NCBI GenBank assembly: GCA_023228185.1 | Contig: JALOBQ010000044.1 | Coordinates: 1 to 7,749, forward strand | Length of the DNA: 7,749 bases | Source of the DNA: Candidatus Omnitrophota bacterium | GTDB lineage: Bacteria > Omnitrophota > Gorgyraeia > Gygaellales > Profunditerraquicolaceae | Direction of reading: 5' to 3' | In this document: in pieces, positions 1 to 5,523 of the stretch | How positions within the stretch are numbered: position 1 is the first letter of the stretch | Layout: the number at the start of each line of letters is the position of its first letter | Made by a program: the position numbers and the translations under genes | Notes under the pieces: model-generated | What the model was told of the DNA's origin: nothing | The model's database searches: none | The model's input: the letters and a program-made list of their open reading frames with translations, nothing else

Positions 1-210
1 AGAGGCCTGTTGGATGGGAAAAATCAGGTGGAAAGCATATCTGTCCGCCTGATCAAGGGTTTGATTTTTTCGCAAGCATATGCCGGCTTAATCGGGACAT
101 TACAGAGTTTTAACGAGCATGAGCAGAAAGAAATATTACAAGTTATCCGCGGCATCGATCAGCCAGCGGCAGTTATTTTGGAAGAAAGTATCGCTAAACA
201 AAACAGTTAA
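1..210 (+). CDS. C-terminal fragment of an unrecognised protein (5' end outside window)
   Basis: The reading frame is open from base 1 to a TAA at 208-210 and gives 69 residues. A TTG at 10 could serve as a start, but it has no Shine-Dalgarno sequence that I can see and the frame stays open upstream of it, so this is most likely the tail of a longer gene. The fragment has no signal peptide or membrane segment and reads as two or three amphipathic helices, with Leu/Ile/Val spaced among charged residues and a segment FNEHEQKEILQVIRGID near residues 38-54. A helical-repeat (HEAT-like) tail is possible, but I cannot identify the family. Its stop lies 17 nt before the glycosyltransferase start, so the two are probably co-transcribed. 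Confidence 0.55.
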   Translation, partial: RGLLDGKNQVESISVRLIKGLIFSQAYAGLIGTLQSFNEHEQKEILQVIRGIDQPAAVILEESIAKQNS

Positions 211-227
211 TTTTTATCGGTGAAACT

Positions 228-1631
228 ATGGGAAAATTTTCCAGTTTAATTTTTATCTTTTTTTTCAGTTATTTTTTCTTTTTGAGTATTTTTTACCTGT
301 TTCTTGCTTTTCTTGGTTTTGTCGAAGGCAGAAAACGCTCCTGGGAAAGCCAAGAAGAAGACTATCCGCTGGCATATCTATCCAGCAATGCCATATCCGT
401 AAGTATCATCATTCCTGCCAGAAACGAGGAGGATTGGATCACTGATTCGTTATTCTCCGTGCTTAACCTTAATTATCCGAAATTTGAAGTGATTATTGTC
501 AACGACGATTCCAAAGATAAGACATTCGAGAATATGGATAAGATTTTACAGCTAAAACCGCTGGATATGCCTTATGTAAAACATTACCAGGATGGCATTA
601 TTCAGCGGATATTTAAAAGCGCGAAATACCCTAATGTAATGGTGATTAATAAGAATAAGGGCTTAAAGAAAGCTGGCGCTGTTAATGCCGGGCTCAATTT
701 TGCCAAAAACGAATATGTTTGCGTTGTTGACGCTGATACGGTGTTAGAGCAGGACGCAATGCTTAAAGTAATGGCGCATATCGGCAGGGATCCGGACAGG
801 ATCATTGGTATCGGCAGTTATTTTGGGCTTGCTAATGACCTTTTGATCAAAGAAGGAAGGATCCTCAAAAAACGTTTTTCTTTCAATCCATTGATCGCTT
901 ATCAAAACTTGGAGTATGTCCGATCATTTATTGGTAATCGTTTAGGCTGGAGCAAATATAACGCTATGCCGATTGTATCGGGCGGTTTTAGTATGTGGCG
1001 CAGGGATATTTTATATGAATTAGGCGGGTTTTCCGCGGATTTCACCTGTGAGGATATTGAATTTACTTTTCGTGCCCACGATTACTTGGTAAAAAATAAG
1101 GATAAACGCTATAGGATTGTTATGCTGCCTTATTCCGTAGGCTGGACCGAAGGGCCAAGTAATATCAAATCGCTTATTTCCCAGCGCAGCCGTTGGCAGA
1201 GGGTTACGGATGAGACTATCGCGCACTATAAGTATATGATTTTTAATCCGCGTTTTGGAGCTTTCGCGTTTCTTACACTTCCTTACTTTTTTCTTTATGA
1301 AGTCTTGGGTGTGTTTTTTGAAACTGCCAGCATTATTTTAATGGGTTTAGGTTGGCTTCAGGGTTTTTTTGATTGGCAGGTGTTTTTATTATTTGTTATA
1401 TTCATGGCGTTGACGCAGGCAATTACTACGATTATTTCTTTATTTTCTTTTCTGCGTATTCAGAGGCTTTTCCCTGCTTATTACGTAGTTTATCTTATTA
1501 TTTTATCTCTTTTCGAGAGTTTCTGGTATCGTTGGATAATTGCCGCGGCAAAATTATTAGGAACCTATACTTTTTTAGCAGGAGTTAAGGATCAAAACCA
1601 ATATCAGCGTGCCAGTAGACAGTCTACGTAA
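228..1631 (+). CDS. Membrane-bound processive family 2 glycosyltransferase
   Basis: This 467-residue protein should be an inner-membrane GT2 enzyme that polymerises or transfers sugars from a nucleotide-sugar donor at the cytoplasmic face, as in the PgaC / hyaluronan synthase / cellulose synthase group. An N-terminal membrane helix (about residues 6-33) is followed by the GT-A fold. IIIPARNEE lies at 60-68, the nucleotide-binding acidic pair is VNDDS at 91-95, the metal-binding DAD is at 168-170, the catalytic-base motif is CED at 274-276, and the processivity motif QRSRW is at 319-323. Several hydrophobic helices follow (about 344-376, 383-409, 414-449). All expected catalytic motifs are present and the length is normal. 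The ATG at 228 has a weak GGTGA at 219-223. There is no PilZ domain or partner subunit nearby, so the polymer cannot be named. Substrate is unknown; family membership is secure. Confidence 0.9.
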   Translation: MGKFSSLIFIFFFSYFFFLSIFYLFLAFLGFVEGRKRSWESQEEDYPLAYLSSNAISVSIIIPARNEEDWITDSLFSVLNLNYPKFEVIIVNDDSKDKTFENMDKILQLKPLDMPYVKHYQDGIIQRIFKSAKYPNVMVINKNKGLKKAGAVNAGLNFAKNEYVCVVDADTVLEQDAMLKVMAHIGRDPDRIIGIGSYFGLANDLLIKEGRILKKRFSFNPLIAYQNLEYVRSFIGNRLGWSKYNAMPIVSGGFSMWRRDILYELGGFSADFTCEDIEFTFRAHDYLVKNKDKRYRIVMLPYSVGWTEGPSNIKSLISQRSRWQRVTDETIAHYKYMIFNPRFGAFAFLTLPYFFLYEVLGVFFETASIILMGLGWLQGFFDWQVFLLFVIFMALTQAITTIISLFSFLRIQRLFPAYYVVYLIILSLFESFWYRWIIAAAKLLGTYTFLAGVKDQNQYQRASRQST

Positions 1632-1664
1632 CCATATGAGTTTAAGTAGGTTATGAAAGAAATA

Positions 1665-1698
1665 CGGTAAGCGCAGATTGTTGTTTTTCGTATTACCG
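1665..1698 (+). other. Imperfect hairpin downstream of the glycosyltransferase gene
   Basis: CGGTAA at 1665-1670 pairs with TTACCG at 1693-1698, and GCG at 1671-1673 can pair with CGT at 1689-1691 if A1692 bulges out, around a 15-nt T-rich loop. There is no T-run after the stem, so it is a poor intrinsic terminator. It could mark the 3' end of the glycosyltransferase transcript or mean nothing. The rest of 1632-1726 shows no gene. Confidence 0.3.
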
Positions 1699-1726
1699 GG
1701 TATCGAGCTTGGATCCTAAAAAAGAT

Positions 1727-1756
1727 TTGATAGGATATTCTTGACATTTGTATAAT
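1727..1756 (+). promoter_or_regulatory. Sigma-70-type promoter for the sigma-factor gene leader
   Basis: TTGATA at 1727-1732 (5 of 6 matches to the -35 consensus) and a perfect TATAAT at 1751-1756 are separated by 18 bp. Transcription would start near 1762-1764 and give a leader of about 155 nt before the ATG at 1920. It is the best housekeeping-type promoter I see in the window, and it sits just upstream of the paired terminator structures. Confidence 0.6.
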
Positions 1757-1769
1757 CTTGTGTTATTCT
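1741..1769 (+). promoter_or_regulatory. Overlapping alternative promoter (perfect -35, weaker -10)
   Basis: A perfect TTGACA at 1741-1746 lies 17 bp before TATTCT at 1764-1769, which keeps the first A and last T of the -10 hexamer (4 of 6). It overlaps the TTGATA/TATAAT promoter. Start from here would fall near 1776 and cut into the hexaloop hairpin at 1775-1792, so the first promoter fits the leader better. It may be a second start or a chance match. Confidence 0.3.
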
Positions 1770-1803
1770 TTTAACGATACGTTGATGTATCGACGTGACA
1801 ATT

Positions 1804-1840
1804 AAGTCTTCTGGGAGAAATATTCCCCGGAAGATTTTTT
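1804..1840 (+). terminator. Terminator-like hairpin A of leader 1
   Basis: TCTTC at 1807-1811 pairs with GAAGA at 1830-1834, followed by a T-G wobble and GGG (1813-1815) with CCC (1826-1828). This is a 9-bp stem with a 10-nt loop, followed at once by six T (1835-1840) and then GTTTTT. The AAG before the stem can extend it into the T-run. It lies only about 45 nt downstream of the predicted transcription start, so it can act as an attenuator rather than as the end of a gene. Confidence 0.6.
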
Positions 1841-1851
1841 GTTTTTGGACT

Positions 1852-1904
1852 AAGGCGTCCTTTGCCCTTTCTTCTTAGAAGGGGCAGGGACGCTTTTTCT
1901 TTTA
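1852..1904 (+). terminator. Terminator-like hairpin B of leader 1
   Basis: GCGTCC at 1855-1860 pairs with GGACGC at 1888-1893. Above a small internal loop, TGCCCTTT (1863-1870) pairs with AAGGGGCA (1879-1886), closing an 8-nt loop. TTTTTCTTTT follows at 1894-1903. This is a strong intrinsic terminator by structure, yet the sigma-factor ribosome binding site begins 5 nt after the T-tract. Its sequence resembles the second terminator of leader 2 (AGGCGTC, TTTCT, TAGAA, GGGC and GACGC in the same order). Confidence 0.65.
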
Positions 1905-1919
1905 ATATAAGGATAAAAG

Positions 1920-2444
1920 ATGAGTTTTGAAGAGCTACATCACAAATTATCGCCCACGATCAGGAAGATCGCTTATCGGTTAAATAGATCTTATCGCTCA
2001 TTTAACAATGATGATCTTTATCAGGAAGCGTCAATTCATCTTTGGAATAATTTTCTCAAAGGCAGCCTCGATAATAAGACAGATAGTTATATTCTGCAGG
2101 GTTGTTATTTTCATCTGAAAAATTATATTCGTAAAATTAATGAGCGGCCTAATATTATCAGCATTGACGCGGCCTTGCATCTTGATGAAAATACAACCGT
2201 ATTGGATGTTCTCGGTGAATTTTGCGCTTCTGAAGATTGCCGGAATGATTTGCATAATAAGTTTTTAGCCAAGAGTATTCTTAATAATGGATTTGATCCC
2301 AGGGAAAAGAGGATGTTGATTTATTTTAGCTCCGGGCTTACTACCAGAGATATAGGTAAGCAAATGGGCCTGTCACATGTGAGTATAGTTAAGATGCTGC
2401 AGAAAGTCAGGGTTAAAGCGCAAAAGTACCTGGACAAAATTTAG
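1920..2444 (+). CDS. Small ECF-like sigma-70 family RNA polymerase sigma factor
   Basis: This 174-residue protein has the two-domain shape of an alternative sigma factor that directs RNA polymerase to its own promoter set. The sigma-2 part includes DDLYQEAS at residues 31-38, matching the usual D-D-L-x-Q-E signature of region 2. The sigma-4 part spans about 126-170, with a helix-turn-helix (TTRDIGKQMGLSHVSIVKML, residues 141-160) that would read the -35 element. No sigma-1 or sigma-3 region is present and no anti-sigma gene is adjacent. The ATG at 1920 has AAGGA 6 nt upstream. The gene sits between two similar terminator-containing leaders and just before the porin-amt operon, which hints that it belongs to the same response, but no target promoter is demonstrated. 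A sigma-like transcription factor of another subgroup is the alternative. Confidence 0.75.
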   Translation: MSFEELHHKLSPTIRKIAYRLNRSYRSFNNDDLYQEASIHLWNNFLKGSLDNKTDSYILQGCYFHLKNYIRKINERPNIISIDAALHLDENTTVLDVLGEFCASEDCRNDLHNKFLAKSILNNGFDPREKRMLIYFSSGLTTRDIGKQMGLSHVSIVKMLQKVRVKAQKYLDKI

Positions 2445-2511
2445 TTACCAGTTTTAGTTTTCTCTTACTTGTATTAGTGTAAGGCACATTGAAGTGTAGA
2501 ATTTAACACAG

Positions 2512-2541
2512 GCGTTCTATTGATGATAGAGCGCTTTTTTT
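2512..2541 (+). terminator. Terminator-like hairpin A of leader 2
   Basis: GCGTTCTAT at 2512-2520 pairs with ATAGAGCGC at 2526-2534 (9 bp with one G-U pair, 5-nt loop TGATG), followed directly by seven T (2535-2541). It is a compact intrinsic terminator. It may end the sigma-factor transcript, or act as the first barrier of the porin-amt leader. Confidence 0.7.
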
Positions 2542-2556
2542 GTTTCCAAAAGACGC

Positions 2557-2607
2557 AGGCGTCTAAACCGTTTCTGAGTAGAACGGGCTAGACGCCTGTT
2601 CTTTTTT
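2557..2607 (+). terminator. Terminator-like hairpin B of leader 2, next to the porin start
   Basis: AGGCGTCTA at 2557-2565 pairs perfectly with TAGACGCCT at 2589-2597. Above a 2/2 internal loop, CCGTT (2568-2572) pairs with AACGG (2582-2586). GTTC and six T follow (2598-2607). GACGC at 2552-2556 could instead pair locally with GCGTC at 2559-2563, a possible competing fold. Position so close to the ribosome binding site suggests attenuation of the downstream operon rather than separation from the upstream gene. Confidence 0.65.
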
Positions 2608-2621
2608 AAAAGGAGGTAATG

Positions 2622-3425
2622 ATGAAACGTTTTAAAATAGGTTTACTTTTAGGCTTATTATTAAGTTTATCGATATTTAGCCCGGCAAAGGCAGCAGATG
2701 GAGGATTACTGGACGGTATTTTATCAACTTCGGGAATTGAAGTTTCCGGAGATCTGGCTTTTAATTCCATATATATGTGGAGAGGCATAATGTTAGACGG
2801 GGATGCTGTAGTTCAGCCGGGTTTTTATGTGCGCAGCCCGGAATCAAAGTTCGGCAGGGTAAAAGTGGGGATATGGCTTAATCACGATTTAGTGAACAAG
2901 GATAACCTAAAATCCAGTGAAACTGATTATATCCTTGATTATACCTATAGTTTTCCCAGTGTAGCTCTTTCTACAGGTTTTACTTATTATGATTTTCCTG
3001 ATGCTGCGCCTTCTGATGGCGCCCCAAGAGGTTTTAGCCGGGAAGTCTATGGCGGGATAACTTTTACCAAATTATTACTTTCCCCAGCGATCTATTATTA
3101 TTATGATTTCGGCAAAAAAGATGATGGAGGCGGTGAAGGCAGCTATACGGTGCTCAATTTATCCCACAGCATTCCGTTTGTGATCAGCAGGTATAAAATG
3201 AGCTTGGATTTTTCCGGCCACGTTGGTTACAACAATAAACAGTATTACCGCGGTAGTGGCGGGGATGCGGCTTTGGGGGCAGGGATTACAGTGCCTTTAT
3301 TCAAGAATTTAACTTGTAAACCCAATATCAATTATTCTGTTCCATGGGGCAACATTAGCGATAAAAATAACGGTAATCAGAAGAACAGGTTTTACGGCGG
3401 AGTTTATTTGAGCTATGTATTCTAA
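2622..3425 (+). CDS. TorF-type putative outer-membrane porin
   Basis: The 267-residue product resembles the TorF / Gcw_chp family of putative porins. A signal peptide (KRFKIG, a hydrophobic core, then AKA cut near residue 24) exports it. The mature part opens with the family-like strand EVSGDLAFNSIYMWRGIMLDGD, which parallels the V-S-G-N-x-A-x-x-S-D-Y-x-x-R-G consensus. It continues as alternating polar/aromatic strands rich in Tyr and Gly, and ends in Phe (LSYVF), as expected for a beta-barrel that inserts through the Bam machinery. I chose the ATG at 2622 rather than the adjacent one at 2619 because AGGAGG (2611-2616) is 5 nt from the former and only 2 nt from the latter. It lies 42 nt before amt, so a role in letting ammonium or small nitrogen compounds into the periplasm is inferred, not shown. 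Confidence 0.7.
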   Translation: MKRFKIGLLLGLLLSLSIFSPAKAADGGLLDGILSTSGIEVSGDLAFNSIYMWRGIMLDGDAVVQPGFYVRSPESKFGRVKVGIWLNHDLVNKDNLKSSETDYILDYTYSFPSVALSTGFTYYDFPDAAPSDGAPRGFSREVYGGITFTKLLLSPAIYYYYDFGKKDDGGGEGSYTVLNLSHSIPFVISRYKMSLDFSGHVGYNNKQYYRGSGGDAALGAGITVPLFKNLTCKPNINYSVPWGNISDKNNGNQKNRFYGGVYLSYVF

Positions 3426-3444
3426 CTTTAGAAAGGAAAATAGT

Positions 3445-3471
3445 ATGTTTTTATTCGGAGGTGAACTATGA
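3445..3471 (+). CDS. Possible 8-codon upstream ORF overlapping the amt start
   Basis: ATG at 3445 begins MFLFGGEL and stops at TGA 3469-3471, which overlaps the amt ATG at 3468 as ATGA. It has a good ribosome binding site of its own, AAAGGA at 3432-3437, 7 nt away, and it runs through the amt ribosome binding site (GGAGGTGA, 3457-3464). It could couple translation to amt or be a chance arrangement. There is no evidence beyond position. Confidence 0.25.
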   Translation: MFLFGGEL

Positions 3472-4871
3472 GAGAAAAAATAAAAGAGTGGTTTAATGGC
3501 ACAAAAACAATGTTGTTGACTGCTGTAGCAGGATTGTTTGTTTCGATGTTAATTCCTCTTTCTGTTTTTGCGGCTGATCCTTCGGGAGCAGAAACACTCG
3601 CGCAGAATCCACAGGCGCCGATTGATTATGTTTGGATATTGGTTTGCGGATTTTTAGTTTTTTTCATGCAGGCAGGGTTTGCGATGGTAGAGACAGGGTT
3701 TTGCCGTGCTAAAAACGCAACCAACCTGATGGCTAAAAATACAATTGATTTTGTTGTGGCTTCTCTTGTTTTTATGGCTTTTGGTTTCGCTTTGATGATG
3801 GGTACTGATTATCATGGGTTATTTGGTACTACAGGCTGGTTTCTGCACGGAGCTAATTACGATGTCGGAAAATATCTGTTATTTTTCTGGCAGTTAGTAT
3901 TTGCCGGAACTGCGGCAACGATTGTTTCCGGAGCAGTTGCAGAAAGATTAAAATTTAAGGCGTATTTTTTATATAGCCTTGCCGTTTCGGCGATAATCTA
4001 TCCTATATATGGCCACTGGGTTTGGGGTGGTGGTTGGCTATCTAAGATTCCTTTTGGTGTAGGCCATGTTGATTTTGCCGGTTCCGGGGTCGTGCATACA
4101 ATAGGAGGTTTTGTTGGTTTGGCAGGCGCCATTATCCTTGGACCGAGATTCGGTAAATACGGTAAGGATGGAAAACCAAGAGCCATCCCTGGACACAGTA
4201 TAACTCTTGCGGCGCTGGGTACATTTATATTATGGTTTGGTTGGTTTGGTTTTAATCCAGGTTCCACATTCTCGGCGCATCAATTAAGGATTGCTGTTGT
4301 GGCTGTCAATACGAATCTGGCAGCGGCCGCAGGGGCGGCGGTTGCCATTCTTTTAGTATTTTTAAAGACTAAAAAATGGGATGTGGGTATGATGTTAAAC
4401 GGTTGCCTTGCAGGTTTGGTTGCGGTTACCGCGCCCTGCGCTTGGATAGAGGCATGGGCTGCTGTAGTTATCGGCGCAATTGCCGGTGTCTTGGTTGTCC
4501 TAAGTGTGTATTTCTGGGAAAGAATAGGAGTGGATGATCCAGTGGGTGCAATTAGTGTACATGCTGTAAATGGCGTATGGGGTCTTATAAGCGTAGGCCT
4601 TTTTGCGGATGGGACATATGGTCTTTGTACAACCGGTGGACCGTTGGTTAAGGGGTTATTCTATGGCGGAGGTTACGGTCAGTTAATTGCTCAACTTATC
4701 GGTGCAGCAGTATGTGTGACTTGGGCTTTTGGCCTTGGGTTTATTGCGTTTAAATTAATGGATAAATTTTTCGGGATCAGAGTTTCTCCTGAAGAAGAAA
4801 TAAAGGGGCTGGATATTCCGGAGCATGGGACTCCTGCTTATCCGAATTTTTATACCACGAATCAGAATTAA
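3468..4871 (+). CDS. amt: Ammonium transporter, Amt family (first copy, with signal peptide)
   Basis: This 467-residue inner-membrane channel of the Amt/Mep/Rh family takes up ammonium as a trimer. A cleavable signal peptide ends near VFA/AD (residues 33-37), and eleven membrane helices follow. Key AmtB residues are all present by motif alignment: Gln142 and the gate Phe146 (WQLVFAG), Trp186 (GHWVWGGG), Asp202 and the first pore His210 (DFAGSGVVH), Trp259 and the second gate Phe262 (GWFGFNPGS), and the second pore His365 (DDPVGAISVHAVNG). The cytoplasmic tail has the RVSPEEEIKGLD and EHGTPAYP signatures that relay P-II binding. The FMQAGFAMVETGF segment at 66-78 places it with AMT1/cyanobacterial-type transporters rather than the classic FYGG type. 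GGAGG lies 6 nt before the ATG. glnK follows. Confidence 0.95.
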   Translation: MREKIKEWFNGTKTMLLTAVAGLFVSMLIPLSVFAADPSGAETLAQNPQAPIDYVWILVCGFLVFFMQAGFAMVETGFCRAKNATNLMAKNTIDFVVASLVFMAFGFALMMGTDYHGLFGTTGWFLHGANYDVGKYLLFFWQLVFAGTAATIVSGAVAERLKFKAYFLYSLAVSAIIYPIYGHWVWGGGWLSKIPFGVGHVDFAGSGVVHTIGGFVGLAGAIILGPRFGKYGKDGKPRAIPGHSITLAALGTFILWFGWFGFNPGSTFSAHQLRIAVVAVNTNLAAAAGAAVAILLVFLKTKKWDVGMMLNGCLAGLVAVTAPCAWIEAWAAVVIGAIAGVLVVLSVYFWERIGVDDPVGAISVHAVNGVWGLISVGLFADGTYGLCTTGGPLVKGLFYGGGYGQLIAQLIGAAVCVTWAFGLGFIAFKLMDKFFGIRVSPEEEIKGLDIPEHGTPAYPNFYTTNQN

Positions 4872-4883
4872 TTAAATTAATTT

Positions 4884-4912
4884 TGCCGCTCTGCCCATAA
4901 GGCGGAGCGGCA
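4884..4912 (+). promoter_or_regulatory. Stable intercistronic hairpin next to the glnK ribosome binding site
   Basis: GCCGCTCTGCC at 4885-4895 pairs with GGCGGAGCGGC at 4901-4911 (11 bp with one wobble, loop CATAA), extended by T4884-A4912. It has no downstream T-run and ends where the Shine-Dalgarno AGGGAGG (4912-4918) begins. A role in RNA stability, processing or setting the amt:glnK ratio is inferred. The second cassette has no such element. Confidence 0.55.
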
Positions 4913-4926
4913 GGGAGGATAGAGGG

Positions 4927-5265
4927 ATGAAAAAGATAGAAGCGGTTACCCGTGTGGAGAAATTGGAAGAGGTTACTGAACTTTTAGAGATGCTTGGTTG
5001 TCCGGGGATGATGATTACGCATATTGAAGGCCATGGCCGGCAAAAGGGGGTTATTGAGCAATTTCGCGGGAGGGAGTATAAAGTTAATTTTTTGCCCAAA
5101 GTCAAGATTGAGATAATTGTTAAAGATAGTGAAGTGGATAAGATTGTCAATGCCATAGCTAAAGTCGCCAGGACAGGGGAGATCGGAGACGGAAAGATTT
5201 TTATTTCAACTATCGATGAAGCCGTGCGTATCCGGACTAACGAACGTGGAGATATCGCTGTATAG
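4927..5265 (+). CDS. glnK: P-II nitrogen regulator, GlnK type (first copy)
   Basis: The 112-residue protein is a full-length P-II signalling protein. It should form a trimer that binds ATP/ADP and 2-oxoglutarate and plugs the partner Amt when nitrogen is abundant. Family signatures are clear: GHGRQKG at 35-41 with Gln39, the T-loop FRGREY ending in the modifiable Tyr51, FLPKVK at 55-60, the B-loop TGEIGDGKIF at 83-92 with Lys90, and the C-terminal RIRT with Arg101 and Arg103. Arg47, which enters the AmtB pore in the E. coli complex, is kept. The start has AGGGAGG 8 nt upstream. It lies 55 nt after amt, behind a hairpin, and 2 nt before a small HTH gene. Whether Tyr51 is uridylylated or otherwise modified here is unknown. 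Confidence 0.95.
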   Translation: MKKIEAVTRVEKLEEVTELLEMLGCPGMMITHIEGHGRQKGVIEQFRGREYKVNFLPKVKIEIIVKDSEVDKIVNAIAKVARTGEIGDGKIFISTIDEAVRIRTNERGDIAV

Positions 5266-5267
5266 AT

Positions 5268-5447
5268 ATGTTGGATAATCAGCTGATACAAGAGGTGCTC
5301 TGGCTTAAGAAAGAGAGGGGGTATACTTTGCATGACCTCTCCAAAAGGCTGGATATTCAGGTTACTACTATTGAAAGGTGGTTAAAGACAAGGCGTATTA
5401 ATAAAGTTTATGCCTCGATGGTAAGGGAAAAACTGGGGTTAAGGTAA
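5268..5447 (+). CDS. Small helix-turn-helix protein coupled to glnK (first copy)
   Basis: The ATG lies 2 nt after the glnK stop (TAG AT ATG) and opens a 59-codon gene. The predicted fold is an N-terminal helix (residues 4-16) and a helix-turn-helix with LHDLSKRL (21-28), turn DIQ, and recognition helix VTTIERWLK (32-40). A basic TRRINK segment and a last helix (VYASMVREKLGL) follow. The whole protein is one DNA-binding-like domain. No Shine-Dalgarno sequence lies at a useful distance, so translation probably depends on reinitiation from glnK. By my count it matches the product of 7216-7392 at 34 of 58 positions, both after a glnK, which argues that it is a real gene. A regulator of the amt-glnK operon or a P-II partner is inferred; I do not recognise a named family. 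Confidence 0.8.
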   Translation: MLDNQLIQEVLWLKKERGYTLHDLSKRLDIQVTTIERWLKTRRINKVYASMVREKLGLR

Positions 5448-5523
5448 TTTTTTATTATTTTTTTCACATAGGGTTAATCAAGAGAGAATGGATTTATTAA
5501 TTTATTAATTAAAGGAGGGGTTT
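5448..5523 (+). other. T-rich spacer between first HTH gene and second amt
   Basis: The spacer begins with T-tracts (5448-5453 and 5458-5464) but no stem precedes them, so it is not a convincing terminator. It then holds TTAATCAA (5474-5481) and a tandem 8-bp repeat TTTATTAA (5493-5508) before the AGGAGG of amt at 5513-5518. The spacer at 7393-7485 has a similar T-tract plus TTAATCAA arrangement, so a shared operator is possible. I see no good promoter in it. Confidence 0.3.

Larger units (their letters stand above)
1763..1919 (+). promoter_or_regulatory. Structured leader 1: hexaloop hairpin followed by two terminator-like hairpins
   Basis: The 5' leader of the sigma-factor gene begins with a perfect 6-bp hairpin (CGATAC at 1775-1780 with GTATCG at 1787-1792) around the hexaloop GTTGAT. 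After exactly 14 nt comes terminator hairpin A (1807-1834 plus six T), and then terminator hairpin B (from 1853, plus five T), whose T-run ends about 20 nt before the start codon. AAGGA at 1909-1913 is the ribosome binding site, 6 nt before the ATG. A leader that would terminate twice before its own gene suggests control by conditional antitermination. The same order recurs at 2484-2618. The regulator is not known; no known riboswitch class is recognised. Confidence 0.5.
2481..2621 (+). promoter_or_regulatory. Structured leader 2: same plan as leader 1, before the porin-amt operon
   Basis: A short stem (GCAC at 2484-2487 with GTGT at 2494-2497, one G-U pair) holds the hexaloop ATTGAA. After 14 nt, the same distance as in leader 1, comes terminator hairpin A (2512-2534 plus seven T), then terminator hairpin B (2557-2597 plus a T-tract), which ends only 3 nt before the AGGAGG ribosome binding site at 2611-2616. 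I see no strong sigma-70 promoter between 2445 and 2480; TTACCA (2445) with TGTATT (2470) at 19 bp is weak. The leader may be read from upstream or from a promoter used by another sigma factor. Confidence 0.5.

Noticed and set aside
1701..1716. GAGCTTGGATCC resembling a cloning polylinker
   Set aside because: Too short to mean vector sequence; flanks look like native AT-rich intergenic DNA and the next promoter is continuous with it.
2481..2500. Possible sigma-54 promoter (GGCAC followed by ATTGAAGTG)
   Set aside because: Nitrogen genes often use sigma-54, but the required GC of the -12 element is absent at the right 10-nt distance. No other TGGCAC/TTGC pair was found before amt.
2619..2621. 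ATG at 2619 as the porin start
   Set aside because: The AGGAGG is only 2 nt away; the ATG at 2622 has 5-nt spacing. The difference is one Met and does not change the signal peptide.
3998..4267. 89-codon minus-strand frame inside the first amt
   Set aside because: It is antisense to conserved Amt pore motifs and its Pro-rich composition is the complement of Gly-rich Amt codons, so it is a shadow.
4872..5333. 153-codon open frame on the minus strand
   Set aside because: It lies antisense to the unmistakable P-II gene at 4927-5265 and the start of the HTH gene, has no ribosome binding site or recognisable motif, and is best explained as a codon-bias shadow.
5448..5465. T-tracts after the first HTH gene as an intrinsic terminator
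   Set aside because: No stable stem precedes the T-run, so termination is not supported. The same applies to 7415-7434.
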